In this document: one piece after another, positions 16,412-24,080 of the stretch
Layout: each line of letters begins with the position of its first letter
How positions within the stretch are numbered: position 1 is the stretch's first letter
Origin: an uncultured Pelagibacteraceae bacterium
GTDB taxonomy: Bacteria; Pseudomonadota; Alphaproteobacteria; Pelagibacterales; Pelagibacteraceae
NCBI GenBank assembly: GCA_902582105.1
Contig: CACHQT010000009.1
Coordinates: 1-44,600, forward strand
Direction of reading: 5' to 3'
DNA: 44,600 bases
Notes under the pieces: generated by a model
What the model saw: the letters and a program-made list of their open reading frames with translations, nothing else
The model's database searches: none
Told to the model about the DNA's origin: nothing
Program-made: the position numbers and the translations under genes

Positions 16412-16924
16412 ATGTTTTACGATTTGGAAAATAAAAAACCAAAAAATTCTGGCGAAAATTGGGTTGCCCCTAACGCAACTATAATTGGCGACGTAACCTT
16501 AGAAAAAAACACAAGTATTTGGTTCAATGCAACTTTAAGAGGTGATATTGAAAATATTTATGTTGGAGAAGGCTCAAATGTTCAAGATGGAAGCGTTTTA
16601 CATACAGATCCTGGCTATCCTCTTAAAATTGGAAAAAATGTAACAGTTGGACACATGGTCATGCTACATGGTTGTACTATTGGAGATAACAGTTTGATTG
16701 GAATAGGGGCTGTAATTTTGAATAATGCTAAGATTGGAAAAAATTGTATCATTGGAGCAAAAGCCTTAATTACTGAAAATAAAGAAATACCTGACAATTC
16801 ATTAGTAATTGGTTCACCTGGAAAAGTTATGAGAGAAGTCACTGAAGAAGAAAAAAAAGCTGTATTTGAAAATACTAAACATTATCAGAACAATTGGAAA
16901 AAATACTCAAAATCTATATTTTAA
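16412..16924 (+). CDS. gamma-carbonic anhydrase family hexapeptide protein
   Basis: A 170-aa left-handed beta-helix protein built from hexapeptide repeats (residues of about 18-135). The three zinc ligands of gamma-carbonic anhydrases line up as His64, His81 and His86, with the RGD-type salt-bridge residues Arg43 and Asp45 (LRGDIENI). Bacterial members (YrdA, PaaY, CaiE-like) have carbonic anhydrase or thioesterase activity, often weak. The tautomerase gene start lies 5 bp after its stop, so the two are probably co-transcribed. Confidence 0.9.
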   Translation: MFYDLENKKPKNSGENWVAPNATIIGDVTLEKNTSIWFNATLRGDIENIYVGEGSNVQDGSVLHTDPGYPLKIGKNVTVGHMVMLHGCTIGDNSLIGIGAVILNNAKIGKNCIIGAKALITENKEIPDNSLVIGSPGKVMREVTEEEKKAVFENTKHYQNNWKKYSKSIF

Positions 16925-16929
16925 TCATT

Positions 16930-17373
16930 ATGCCAACTTATACAGTAACAAACTCAAACTTTAATTTAACCTCAAAACAACAAAAAAATTTAGCAGAAGG
17001 AATTACAAAAGTTCATAATGTTGTTACGGGTGCAAATACGTATTTCGCACAAGTAATATTTAATAAAACGAAAAAAAATAATCATTTTATGGGAGGCAAG
17101 AAAGTAAAAGAGTCATCTATATTTTTGCTTGGTCAAATAAGAGCAGGAAGAACTAAAATTGTAAAAGACAAATTAATATCAGAATTAAAAAATGTTTTAG
17201 TTAAAAAAACAAAATTAGATGAAACTCAAGTATGGGTTTATATTAACGATTTGCCACCGTCACAAATGATAGAATATGGAGCTGTTTTACCTGAGTCTGG
17301 TAAAGAGAAGGAATGGTTTAAAAATTTATCCTCAAAATTAAGAAAGAAACTATCAAATATAGAAAAAAATTAA
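16930..17373 (+). CDS. tautomerase-superfamily protein with a complete cis-CaaD active site
   Basis: The mature protein would start with Pro1 after Met removal (MPTYTV). I chose ATG 16930 because the family needs this N-terminal proline; a longer frame from 16894 would bury it. Counting from Pro1, the six residues known to be needed in cis-3-chloroacrylic acid dehalogenase are all present at the same numbers: Pro1, His28, Arg70, Arg73, Tyr103 and Glu114. Similarity continues through WVYINDLPPSQMIEYG. The Corynebacterium homologue Cg10062 also has all six but prefers acetylene acids, so the natural substrate here is open. It has 147 residues and probably forms a trimer. Confidence 0.88.
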   Translation: MPTYTVTNSNFNLTSKQQKNLAEGITKVHNVVTGANTYFAQVIFNKTKKNNHFMGGKKVKESSIFLLGQIRAGRTKIVKDKLISELKNVLVKKTKLDETQVWVYINDLPPSQMIEYGAVLPESGKEKEWFKNLSSKLRKKLSNIEKN

Positions 17374-17970
17374 GGAACCAACCAAGCATTTTTATTAGTT
17401 TCTAAATCAAACTTTGCTCTTCTATGTCCTTTAGCAGCTAAATAAAGCCATTCAATAGATTTAATTTTACATTTAATTACAGTAAAATTTTTATAACCTT
17501 CTTCACTTTGCTCCATTGTATAATCAAAATCTTCTAATTTAGATATCATACCAGATGTTGGTTTTTCCGACGTAGTTCCGGGGGGGGCTATCAGTTAAAT
17601 AGCACCTTCTACTTATGTGTTGAGTTTTTTTCCAAGACTCCTCTGTAATTAAATTTTGATTATTGATTTCACAATCAACCTTAACTCTTAATTGGATTTT
17701 TTCTTCTTTATCATAAAAAAGCAAAGAAGCTTTGTTATTTTTCTTTAGAATATCTACTTTAGGAGATCTAAGATCGGTATGAAATTGTAATAAGTTATTT
17801 ACTCTATCTGATTTTCTTAAAACAACTATTCTTCCATCAATCTCATCTTGATGTGCACACATGAAGACTGGAATTCTAAATGGTGAAGCCCTGTTAGTCA
17901 CAGCATCGTTTAACATAGACCAATACTTATTTTGAATTTCTTCTAAGTTTTCATAGTATGCTGGCTGCAT
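17370..17970 (-). pseudogene. PNPOx-family flavoprotein gene with a one-base frameshift in a G8 run
   Basis: The first part (17970 down to about 17588) encodes an FMN-binding pyridoxamine-phosphate-oxidase-type domain starting MQPAYYENLEEIQNKYW. At the eight-G run 17580-17587 (C8 on the coding strand) the frame slips and stops at 17539. Removing one base restores a frame giving DSPPGTTSEKPTSGM and then the family C-terminus EWLYLAAKGHRRAKF ... NAWLVP, ending with TAA at 17370-17372. The repaired gene is exactly 200 codons (199 aa). The break is therefore one inserted base, either a real mutation, slippage, or a sequencing error. The stop overlaps that of the convergent tautomerase gene. Confidence 0.9.
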
Positions 17971-17976
17971 ACAGTA

Positions 17977-18846
17977 TTATTTTCTTAATCTTCTGATTAA
18001 GCTGGATGTATCCCATCTATTTCCATCCATAGCTTGAACTTCAGCATAATATTTATCTACAACTTCTGTAATTGGTAATAACGAACCGTTATTTTTAGCT
18101 TCATCCATCGCAATTTTTAAATCTTTTCTCATCCAATCTACAGCAAAACCAAAGTCAAACTTGTCATCAATCATAGTTTTGTATCTATTTTCCATTTGCC
18201 ATGATTGAGCTGCTCCCTTTGAAATTACTTCGATTACATCTTCCATATTTAAACCAGCTTTCATTCCAAAGTTTATTGCTTCAGATAATGCCTGAACTAA
18301 TCCGCCAATGCAGATTTGATTAACCATTTTTGCAAGTTGACCACTACCGGCATTACCAAGTAGTTTCATTTTTTTGCTGTAACAATCAATTTTATCTTTA
18401 GCTTTATCAAAATCAGCCTGATCACCACCAACCATAACTGTTAATGCACCATTTTCAGCACCAGCCTGACCACCAGAAACTGGAGCATCTAAAGAACCAA
18501 ACCCATTTTTTTTAGCGTGTTCGTAAATTTCTCTAGCAATTGTTGCTGAAGCTGTTGTGTTATCAATGTATATAGCGCCTTTTTTAATTGTTTTAAAAGC
18601 ACCATTTTCACCAAACGTAACTTCTCTTAAATCATTATCGTTACCAACGCATGTAAAAATATATTCTGCATCTTTTGCAGCATCAGCTGGTGTTTCTGCA
18701 ATTTTACCCTTGTATTCATTAATCCATTTATCAGCTTTAGATTTTGTTCTATTAAAAACAGTTACACTGTGACCACCTTTTGATATATAACCAGCCATTG
18801 GATAACCCATGACCCCAAGACCGATAAATGCAACTTTACAAGACAT
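17977..18846 (-). CDS. beta-hydroxyacid dehydrogenase (3-hydroxyisobutyrate / tartronate semialdehyde reductase family)
   Basis: The 289-aa NAD(P) enzyme has an N-terminal Rossmann loop GLGVMG (9-14), the substrate motif DAPVSGG (120-126), and the catalytic Lys173 in GQLAKMVNQ with Asn176. Asn32-Arg33 after the second beta strand suggests NADP preference. Family members reduce or oxidise small 3-hydroxy acids; which one cannot be told from sequence. The Rossmann strand starts at residue 4, fixing the start at ATG 18844-18846, only 5 bp from the start of the divergent MFS gene. It lies 6 bp upstream of the PNPOx gene on the same strand. Confidence 0.9.
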   Translation of the reverse strand: MSCKVAFIGLGVMGYPMAGYISKGGHSVTVFNRTKSKADKWINEYKGKIAETPADAAKDAEYIFTCVGNDNDLREVTFGENGAFKTIKKGAIYIDNTTASATIAREIYEHAKKNGFGSLDAPVSGGQAGAENGALTVMVGGDQADFDKAKDKIDCYSKKMKLLGNAGSGQLAKMVNQICIGGLVQALSEAINFGMKAGLNMEDVIEVISKGAAQSWQMENRYKTMIDDKFDFGFAVDWMRKDLKIAMDEAKNNGSLLPITEVVDKYYAEVQAMDGNRWDTSSLIRRLRK

Positions 18847-18851
18847 AAATA

Positions 18852-20060
18852 ATGTTTAACAAATTAAGTTTAAAAGTAATTGTATTTGGTTTTATCTTTA
18901 CATTTTTTTCTAGTTTTGGACAGAGTTTTTTTTTAGGGATCTTTAATACTAGTATTAGAAATGAATTATCCATCACACATGGACAATTTGGCACAATATA
19001 TGCATCAGCAACTTTATTGAGTAGTTTCTTGCTTATTTGGGTAGGTAAAAAAATTGATGATATTAATATTTTCAAATTTGCTCTTTTGGTTACGTTGCTT
19101 TTATCTTTTTCTTGTTATTTTTTTTCAAAAATTTCCTCTATATTAATTCTTTTTATTGCAATTTTTTTAATGAGATTTTCTGGTCAAGGAATGATGTCTC
19201 ATACAGCAACAACAACTATTTCACGCTATTTTACAAAATCTAGAGGAAAAGCTTTAAGCACAGGATGGTTTGGTTTGTCTTCAGCAGAATTTGTTTTACC
19301 TGTTTTTATGATTTATTTGTTAAGTGTGATTGATTGGAGGTTAATATGGACTTATATATCTATTTTAATTTTACTTTTCTTACCCATTATTTCTTTTATT
19401 TTAATTAAAAAACTTAATTTTGACTCTCGTGAAGAATTGTCTGAAAATGAAAAGAAATTAACAAACATTAAAAATTGGACTAGATCTGAAGTTTTAAAAG
19501 ATTATAGATTTTATATTTTATGCATGAATATGCTTGCAATGCCCTGGATTGCAACTGGTGTATTTGTTTATCAATCATTTATACTTTCATCAAAAGGGTG
19601 GGGGCAATATGTTATTGCTCAATCTTTTATGGTCTACTCTGTTGCATCTGTAATAACTTTATTTTTAGCAGGTTTTTTAATTGATAAATTTACAAGCAGA
19701 AAGCTCTTGATCTATATGAATATACCTCTCTTATTATCTGCGGGAGTTTTATTTTACTTTAAAAGCTCCATTTCATCTTTTTTCTTTTTAGGTTTAATTG
19801 GTATTTCAAATGGTTTAGCTAACGTTCTTGGCTCTTCAACGTGGGCTGAAATTTATGGAGTAAAACATATTGGCGCGATCAAGGCTTTAACCACAGCTTT
19901 AATGGTATTTGCCACAGCTTTTGGAACGGCATTATTTGGGGCTTTAATTGATAAAGGTTTAACAATTGAAAACATTTCCATTATTTCTGGAATATACATT
20001 TTCTTATCAATTGTATTATTATTCATAATCAAGGATAAATTAAACCCTCAATATCAATAG
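18852..20060 (+). CDS. major facilitator superfamily transporter
   Basis: A 402-aa protein with about 12 hydrophobic segments in two halves, separated by a charged loop near residues 185-215. The first half carries FLMRFSGQGMMSH and SRGKALSTGWFG, a pattern seen in monocarboxylate and OFA-type transporters. The first membrane helix begins about eight residues after Met1, so a later start is not possible. The substrate is unknown; adjacency to a hydroxyacid dehydrogenase suggests an organic acid, as inference only. Confidence 0.85.
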   Translation: MFNKLSLKVIVFGFIFTFFSSFGQSFFLGIFNTSIRNELSITHGQFGTIYASATLLSSFLLIWVGKKIDDINIFKFALLVTLLLSFSCYFFSKISSILILFIAIFLMRFSGQGMMSHTATTTISRYFTKSRGKALSTGWFGLSSAEFVLPVFMIYLLSVIDWRLIWTYISILILLFLPIISFILIKKLNFDSREELSENEKKLTNIKNWTRSEVLKDYRFYILCMNMLAMPWIATGVFVYQSFILSSKGWGQYVIAQSFMVYSVASVITLFLAGFLIDKFTSRKLLIYMNIPLLLSAGVLFYFKSSISSFFFLGLIGISNGLANVLGSSTWAEIYGVKHIGAIKALTTALMVFATAFGTALFGALIDKGLTIENISIISGIYIFLSIVLLFIIKDKLNPQYQ

Positions 20061-20067
20061 AAATAGC

Positions 20068-20094
20068 TTGATTTTAAATTTACCGAGGTATAAA
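20068..20094 (+). promoter_or_regulatory. possible sigma70-type promoter of rpoZ
   Basis: TTGATT at 20068-20073 and TATAAA at 20089-20094 are 15 bp apart; TAAATA at 20091-20096 gives 17 bp. The RNA would then start almost at the rpoZ ATG (20103). Weak evidence in AT-rich DNA. Confidence 0.35.
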
Positions 20095-20102
20095 TAACTC
20101 GC

Positions 20103-20630
20103 ATGGCAAGAGTAACGGTAGAAGATTGTATAGATAAAGTAAAAAGTCCTTATGAATTAGTTTTAGTAGCTAAAGAGAGAGCTACACAGTTAAATTCAGG
20201 TGTTGAACCAACTGTTGAAAGGGATAACGATAAAAATACTGTAATTTCTTTAAGAGAGATCGCCGAAAAAAATGTTAAAGTTTCAGAACTAACAGATAGC
20301 GCAATATATAAATTAAGAAAACATGTTGAGCAGATTGACGAAAATCCAGAAGAAGATGAAGAAGTAGGTGATGATTTTCAAAATTTATATAAAGGAGAGA
20401 TCTCAAAAAGTGGCACTCCAATACTTCCTTCAAAAAGAGCAAGAAAAATACCAGAGAAAATAAAAGTTTCAAAAGAAGATTTGGATGAATTAAAAGGATC
20501 AACAGAAACTAATGTAGAAGCAGCAGAAGAAAAAACAGAAGAAGGCGATGTTTCCCTTGACGAAATATCAGAAGCTGAAAAACAAAGTTCAGAAACAAAC
20601 TCTGAAGAAACAGACACTACAAATTCATAG
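20103..20630 (+). CDS. rpoZ: RNA polymerase omega subunit with a long acidic tail
   Basis: Residues 1 to about 75 are the conserved omega fold: MARVTVEDCIDKV, SPYELVLVAKERA and KNTVISLREIAE. Omega binds the beta' subunit and helps RNA polymerase assembly. Most bacterial omegas have about 80-130 residues; this one has 175, with about 95 extra C-terminal residues very rich in Glu, Asp, Ser and Lys and without hydrophobic segments, probably disordered. The tail frame is open and continuous with the core, so it is real coding sequence. It is followed by dusA after 22 bp. Confidence 0.93.
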   Translation: MARVTVEDCIDKVKSPYELVLVAKERATQLNSGVEPTVERDNDKNTVISLREIAEKNVKVSELTDSAIYKLRKHVEQIDENPEEDEEVGDDFQNLYKGEISKSGTPILPSKRARKIPEKIKVSKEDLDELKGSTETNVEAAEEKTEEGDVSLDEISEAEKQSSETNSEETDTTNS

Positions 20631-20652
20631 AAAAATAATATAAAAGATATTA

Positions 20653-21636
20653 ATGAATAGGAAAGTTTCAGTTGCTCCTATGATGGATTGCACAGACCGT
20701 CATGAGAGATACTTTTTAAGATTAATCAGCAAAAATGTATTGTTATATACTGAGATGGTTGTATCGGAGGCAATTGATAGAGGTGACAAGAAAAAACTTC
20801 TATCTTTTAACTTAGATGAAAAACCTGTAGCACTTCAGCTTGGCGGATCATCACCAAGATTACTTTCAAATGCTGCAAAAATCGGTGAAGATTTTGGATA
20901 TGATGAAATTAATTTAAATCTTGGATGTCCAAGCAAGAAAGTTCAAAAAAATAAATTTGGAGCATGCCTAATTAAAGATCCACATCTTGTTGCAGATTGC
21001 TTAAATGAAATGCAATCAAAAACAAAACTTCCAGTTACTGTAAAAACTAGAATTGGATATGATGATGTAGAAGATTATGAAAGTCTTTTCAATTTTATAA
21101 ATTTATTAAAATCTACTGGTGTCAAAACTTTTATAATTCATGCTAGAAAAGCAATGTTAGGAAAATTTACTCCAAAACAAAACTTAAACATACCGCCTTT
21201 AAAGTATGAAATGGTTTATAAGTTAAAAAAAGATTTTAAAGATTTGGAAATAATAATAAATGGTGGGGTCACATCTACTAATGATATAAAAAATCATCTA
21301 AATAAAGTTGATGGTGTTATGATTGGAAGATCAGTTTATCATTCACCTTATATGTTAGCAAATATCGAAAAAGAAATTTTCAAAAATGAAAATATTTTAT
21401 CTAGAGAGGAAATTATTCAAAAATTAGTTCCATATGTAAAAAATGAAATTAAAAAAGGAACGAGATTAAATCAAATAATGAGACATACCCTTGGTTTATT
21501 TCACGGTCAAACTGGATCAAGCTATTGGAAAAGATATTTGAGTGAAAACATGTGTGTTAGAGATGCGGATATAAAAAAAATTGATCACATAATGGATAAA
21601 GTTAAATTAGCACCACAAGTACGATCAGCAGGTTAG
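20653..21636 (+). CDS. dusA: tRNA-dihydrouridine synthase A
   Basis: A 327-aa FMN enzyme that reduces uridines 20 and 20a in the tRNA D-loop. The N-terminal motif VSVAPMMDCTDRHERYF is characteristic of DusA. The catalytic cysteine is Cys92 in NLGCPSKKVQ, followed by KFGACLIKDP. The later INGGV and MIGRSVY motifs bind FMN phosphate, and the C-terminal helical tRNA-recognition domain includes MRHTLGLFHGQTG. It sits 22 bp after rpoZ, and the next gene starts 1 bp after its stop. Confidence 0.94.
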   Translation: MNRKVSVAPMMDCTDRHERYFLRLISKNVLLYTEMVVSEAIDRGDKKKLLSFNLDEKPVALQLGGSSPRLLSNAAKIGEDFGYDEINLNLGCPSKKVQKNKFGACLIKDPHLVADCLNEMQSKTKLPVTVKTRIGYDDVEDYESLFNFINLLKSTGVKTFIIHARKAMLGKFTPKQNLNIPPLKYEMVYKLKKDFKDLEIIINGGVTSTNDIKNHLNKVDGVMIGRSVYHSPYMLANIEKEIFKNENILSREEIIQKLVPYVKNEIKKGTRLNQIMRHTLGLFHGQTGSSYWKRYLSENMCVRDADIKKIDHIMDKVKLAPQVRSAG

Positions 21637-21637
21637 A

Positions 21638-22471
21638 TTGATCGATTCACTTTTTACAAACGATTATTTCTTTTTCATATTTTTAATGGTTCTAACCGCT
21701 TTTCCCGTAGGTTTTTTTGCTGGGTTGTTTGGAATTGGTGGTGGGCTTATTACCGTTCCTTTTTTATTTTTTATTTTCGACAGTCTCAATATAAATCAGG
21801 ATTATTTAATGCATTTGGCAGTTGGAACTTCATTTGCAATAATTATTCCTACCTCACTAATTTCTGTTCTAACTCACAAAAAACATGGATCAGTTGATTT
21901 TAGTGTAATCAAAAACTACGCGATTTTTGTGATAATAGGCGTTTTGTCAGGAACAATATTAGCAGCTATTTTGCATACTAAATCGCTTTTATTATTTTTT
22001 ACTATAATCGTTTATTTGCTCGGAGCTTACTTATTAAACCTTAAAGATAAAAAAAATAAATTAAAAACAAATTTTAATTTATTGCCAAGAGTTTTGCTAG
22101 GTTTTGTATCTGGCTTTATTTCAGCAACAATGGGGATTGGAGGAGCTGTTATGAATGTTCCTATCCTAAGATACTTTGGATATCCAATTAATAAAGCAAT
22201 AGGTAGTGCAGCTGCTATCGGTTCTGTAATTTCTTTATTTGGAGCAATAGGCTTTTTAATTACGGGTTCATATCTTAAAACTGATTTACCATTAAGCATA
22301 GGTTTTATAAATATTCCTGCTTTTTTAATATTTATACCAATAACAATGGTTATGGCTAGAGTGGGTGCAAATACAGTTCAGAAAATTGATAAATCAAAAC
22401 TACAAAGATTTTTTGGAATATTTTTATATTTAGTAGGAACTGTCTTTTTATATAGATTTCTTACTATTTGA
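21638..22471 (+). CDS. TSUP (TauE/SafE) family membrane transporter
   Basis: A 277-aa protein with about eight hydrophobic segments and the two internally repeated glycine motifs of the family, GLFGIGGGLITVP near residue 30 and ATMGIGGAVMNVP near residue 165, one per half. Members export sulfite, sulfoacetate or other small anions. The start is TTG at 21638, 1 bp after the dusA stop; the next Met is inside the first helix, so TTG is the likely start. The substrate is not readable. Confidence 0.85.
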   Translation: MIDSLFTNDYFFFIFLMVLTAFPVGFFAGLFGIGGGLITVPFLFFIFDSLNINQDYLMHLAVGTSFAIIIPTSLISVLTHKKHGSVDFSVIKNYAIFVIIGVLSGTILAAILHTKSLLLFFTIIVYLLGAYLLNLKDKKNKLKTNFNLLPRVLLGFVSGFISATMGIGGAVMNVPILRYFGYPINKAIGSAAAIGSVISLFGAIGFLITGSYLKTDLPLSIGFINIPAFLIFIPITMVMARVGANTVQKIDKSKLQRFFGIFLYLVGTVFLYRFLTI

Positions 22472-22478
22472 TTATAAG

Positions 22479-23924
22479 TTAAATTCTTTGGTCGTATTCA
22501 CCAATTTTTCCTGATTTTTGCAAAAGATTATCTATAAAATTAAAAATTTCTTTTTTTCTTTTATCAGATGTGGGACTTTCAGTAACAATTACTAAAGAAG
22601 GTTTGTTTGACGAGGCTCGTATTAAACCCCAAGACCCATCTTCTAAAGTAAATCTAATTCCATTGACTGTTAATATTTTAGTAATATTTAGTCCATCAAT
22701 TTGCACATTATCAGTTTTTAATTTTATTATATTATTAGTTAATTCATCTATTAAACTATATTTTTCTTCATCTTTACAAAAAGGAGCCATTGTTGGACTT
22801 TGAAAAGTTTTTGGTAAATTTTCAATCATTTCATTCATACTTTTATCTTGATTGCTTAAAAGATGGCACACCTGAATCGCAGAATTAATACCATCATCAA
22901 AACCATATCCAAGTGGTTTATTAAAAAAAAAATGACCACTCTTTTCAAATCCAGCAATTGCTTTTTCTTCATTAACTTTTCTTTTAATGTAAGAATGTCC
23001 TGTTTTCCAATAAAGTGTTTTGCAATTATTTTTTTTTAAAATTTCATCATCTTCAAAAAGTCCTGTAGACTTAACATCTACTATAAATTTTGATTTTGGA
23101 TATTGATTTGAGATATTTCTTGCAATTAATAATCCAATTTTATCTGCAAAAATTTCATTTCCTTTATTATCAATTACACCAACGCGATCACCATCACCGT
23201 CAAAACCAAAACCTACATCTGCATTATTTTCTTTAACACATTTAGCTATTTCGTGAAGCATTTTCATATCTTCAGGGTTAGGATTATATTTTGGAAAATT
23301 AAAGTCTAAATTACAATCTAATTCTATAACCTCGCACCCAATTGCATTTAAAATTTTTGGAGCAAAAATTCCTGCTGTGCCGTTACCACACGCTGCAACT
23401 ACTTTTATTTTTTTTTTAATTTTGTTATTTGATAATTCATTTATATAAACTTTATTGAAATCTTTTATTTCTTTATAACTACCTGTGCCTGTTGAGAATT
23501 TTTTATTTAAAACAATATCTTTAAGTTCTGACATTTCTTCTTTACAATGTGTTAAACCTTTCTCAATACCCATTTTTATTCCAGTCCATCCATTTTCATT
23601 GTGGCTAGCCGTAATCATTGCAACTGCATCTGAATTTAATTTAAATTGTGAGAAATATACTGTTGGAGATAAACATAAACCTAAGTCCTCAACATTGCAC
23701 CCTGTTGAAATTAAGCCATCAACAAAATTTTTTTTTACTTCCTCACTATAAGATCTGTAGTCGTGGCCAACTGTTACTTTAGGATTTTTGTTTTTTTTTG
23801 TTACTTGAGTTCCAAATCCTTTGCCTACTAGTTTTATTCCTTCTTTATCTATATCCTCAGGATATTGCCATCTTGCGTCGTATTCCCTAAAACCCAGAGG
23901 ATCAATTTTTATAGGATTTGCCAT
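22479..23924 (-). CDS. phosphomannomutase / phosphoglucomutase
   Basis: A 481-aa alpha-D-phosphohexomutase with four domains. The phosphoserine loop TASHNENGWTG places the phosphorylated Ser at 107, the metal loop DGDGDR is at 242-247, the sugar-binding loop is in GFEKSGHFFF, and a C-terminal phosphate-binding loop is RASSNKPSLVI. It interconverts hexose 1- and 6-phosphates and feeds the sugar-nucleotide routes seen elsewhere in the window. Whether mannose, glucose or both are used (AlgC-type dual activity) is not clear. Its start is 156 bp from nrdA, divergent, the widest gap in the window. Confidence 0.92.
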   Translation of the reverse strand: MANPIKIDPLGFREYDARWQYPEDIDKEGIKLVGKGFGTQVTKKNKNPKVTVGHDYRSYSEEVKKNFVDGLISTGCNVEDLGLCLSPTVYFSQFKLNSDAVAMITASHNENGWTGIKMGIEKGLTHCKEEMSELKDIVLNKKFSTGTGSYKEIKDFNKVYINELSNNKIKKKIKVVAACGNGTAGIFAPKILNAIGCEVIELDCNLDFNFPKYNPNPEDMKMLHEIAKCVKENNADVGFGFDGDGDRVGVIDNKGNEIFADKIGLLIARNISNQYPKSKFIVDVKSTGLFEDDEILKKNNCKTLYWKTGHSYIKRKVNEEKAIAGFEKSGHFFFNKPLGYGFDDGINSAIQVCHLLSNQDKSMNEMIENLPKTFQSPTMAPFCKDEEKYSLIDELTNNIIKLKTDNVQIDGLNITKILTVNGIRFTLEDGSWGLIRASSNKPSLVIVTESPTSDKRKKEIFNFIDNLLQKSGKIGEYDQRI

Positions 23925-23956
23925 GTTGATATATGTACATTTATTTTATTTTTTTA

Positions 23957-23984
23957 TTGATATATTTTTGTAATGTTCTATATA
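23957..23984 (+). promoter_or_regulatory. candidate nrdA promoter overlapping the LexA-type box
   Basis: TTGATA at 23957-23962 and TATATA at 23979-23984 are spaced by 16 bp. The -10 element falls inside the GTTC-N7-GTTC site, as expected for a repressor that blocks polymerase. The start of transcription would be near 23991, giving a leader of about 90 bases. AT-rich context makes this tentative. Confidence 0.4.
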
Positions 23985-23989
23985 TGTTC
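23975..23989 (+). promoter_or_regulatory. candidate LexA (SOS) box upstream of nrdAB
   Basis: GTTC, seven bases (TATATAT), GTTC: an exact match to the direct-repeat GTTC-N7-GTTC consensus bound by LexA in alphaproteobacteria. It lies 91 bp before the nrdA ATG and 50 bp before the divergent phosphohexomutase start. Ribonucleotide reductase is a sensible DNA-damage target. Binding is inferred from the motif only. Confidence 0.6.
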
Positions 23990-24031
23990 TATTGATTTCT
24001 AATTTATATAGTATATTAAAGAAATCTGCAT

Positions 24032-24046
24032 ACAACATGTAGTTGT
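24032..24046. repeat. 15-bp inverted repeat in the nrdA leader
   Basis: ACAAC-ATGTA-GTTGT has perfect 5-bp arms around a 5-bp centre, 34 bp before the nrdA ATG. It could be an operator; it matches the NrdR box only loosely (ACA...TGT ends). No function is assigned. Confidence 0.4.
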
Positions 24047-24080
24047 TTTACTAAAAACGTTATATATTTAAGGGAGTTAA

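Noticed and set aside
17539..17970. The PNPOx frame as a complete 143-aa protein.
   Set aside because: Its last 16 residues come from the wrong frame; the family C-terminus continues after the G8 run.
23925..24080. Riboswitch or small RNA in the widest gap.
   Set aside because: Only promoter-like boxes, the GTTC repeat and a short inverted repeat are visible; no paired structure of riboswitch size.
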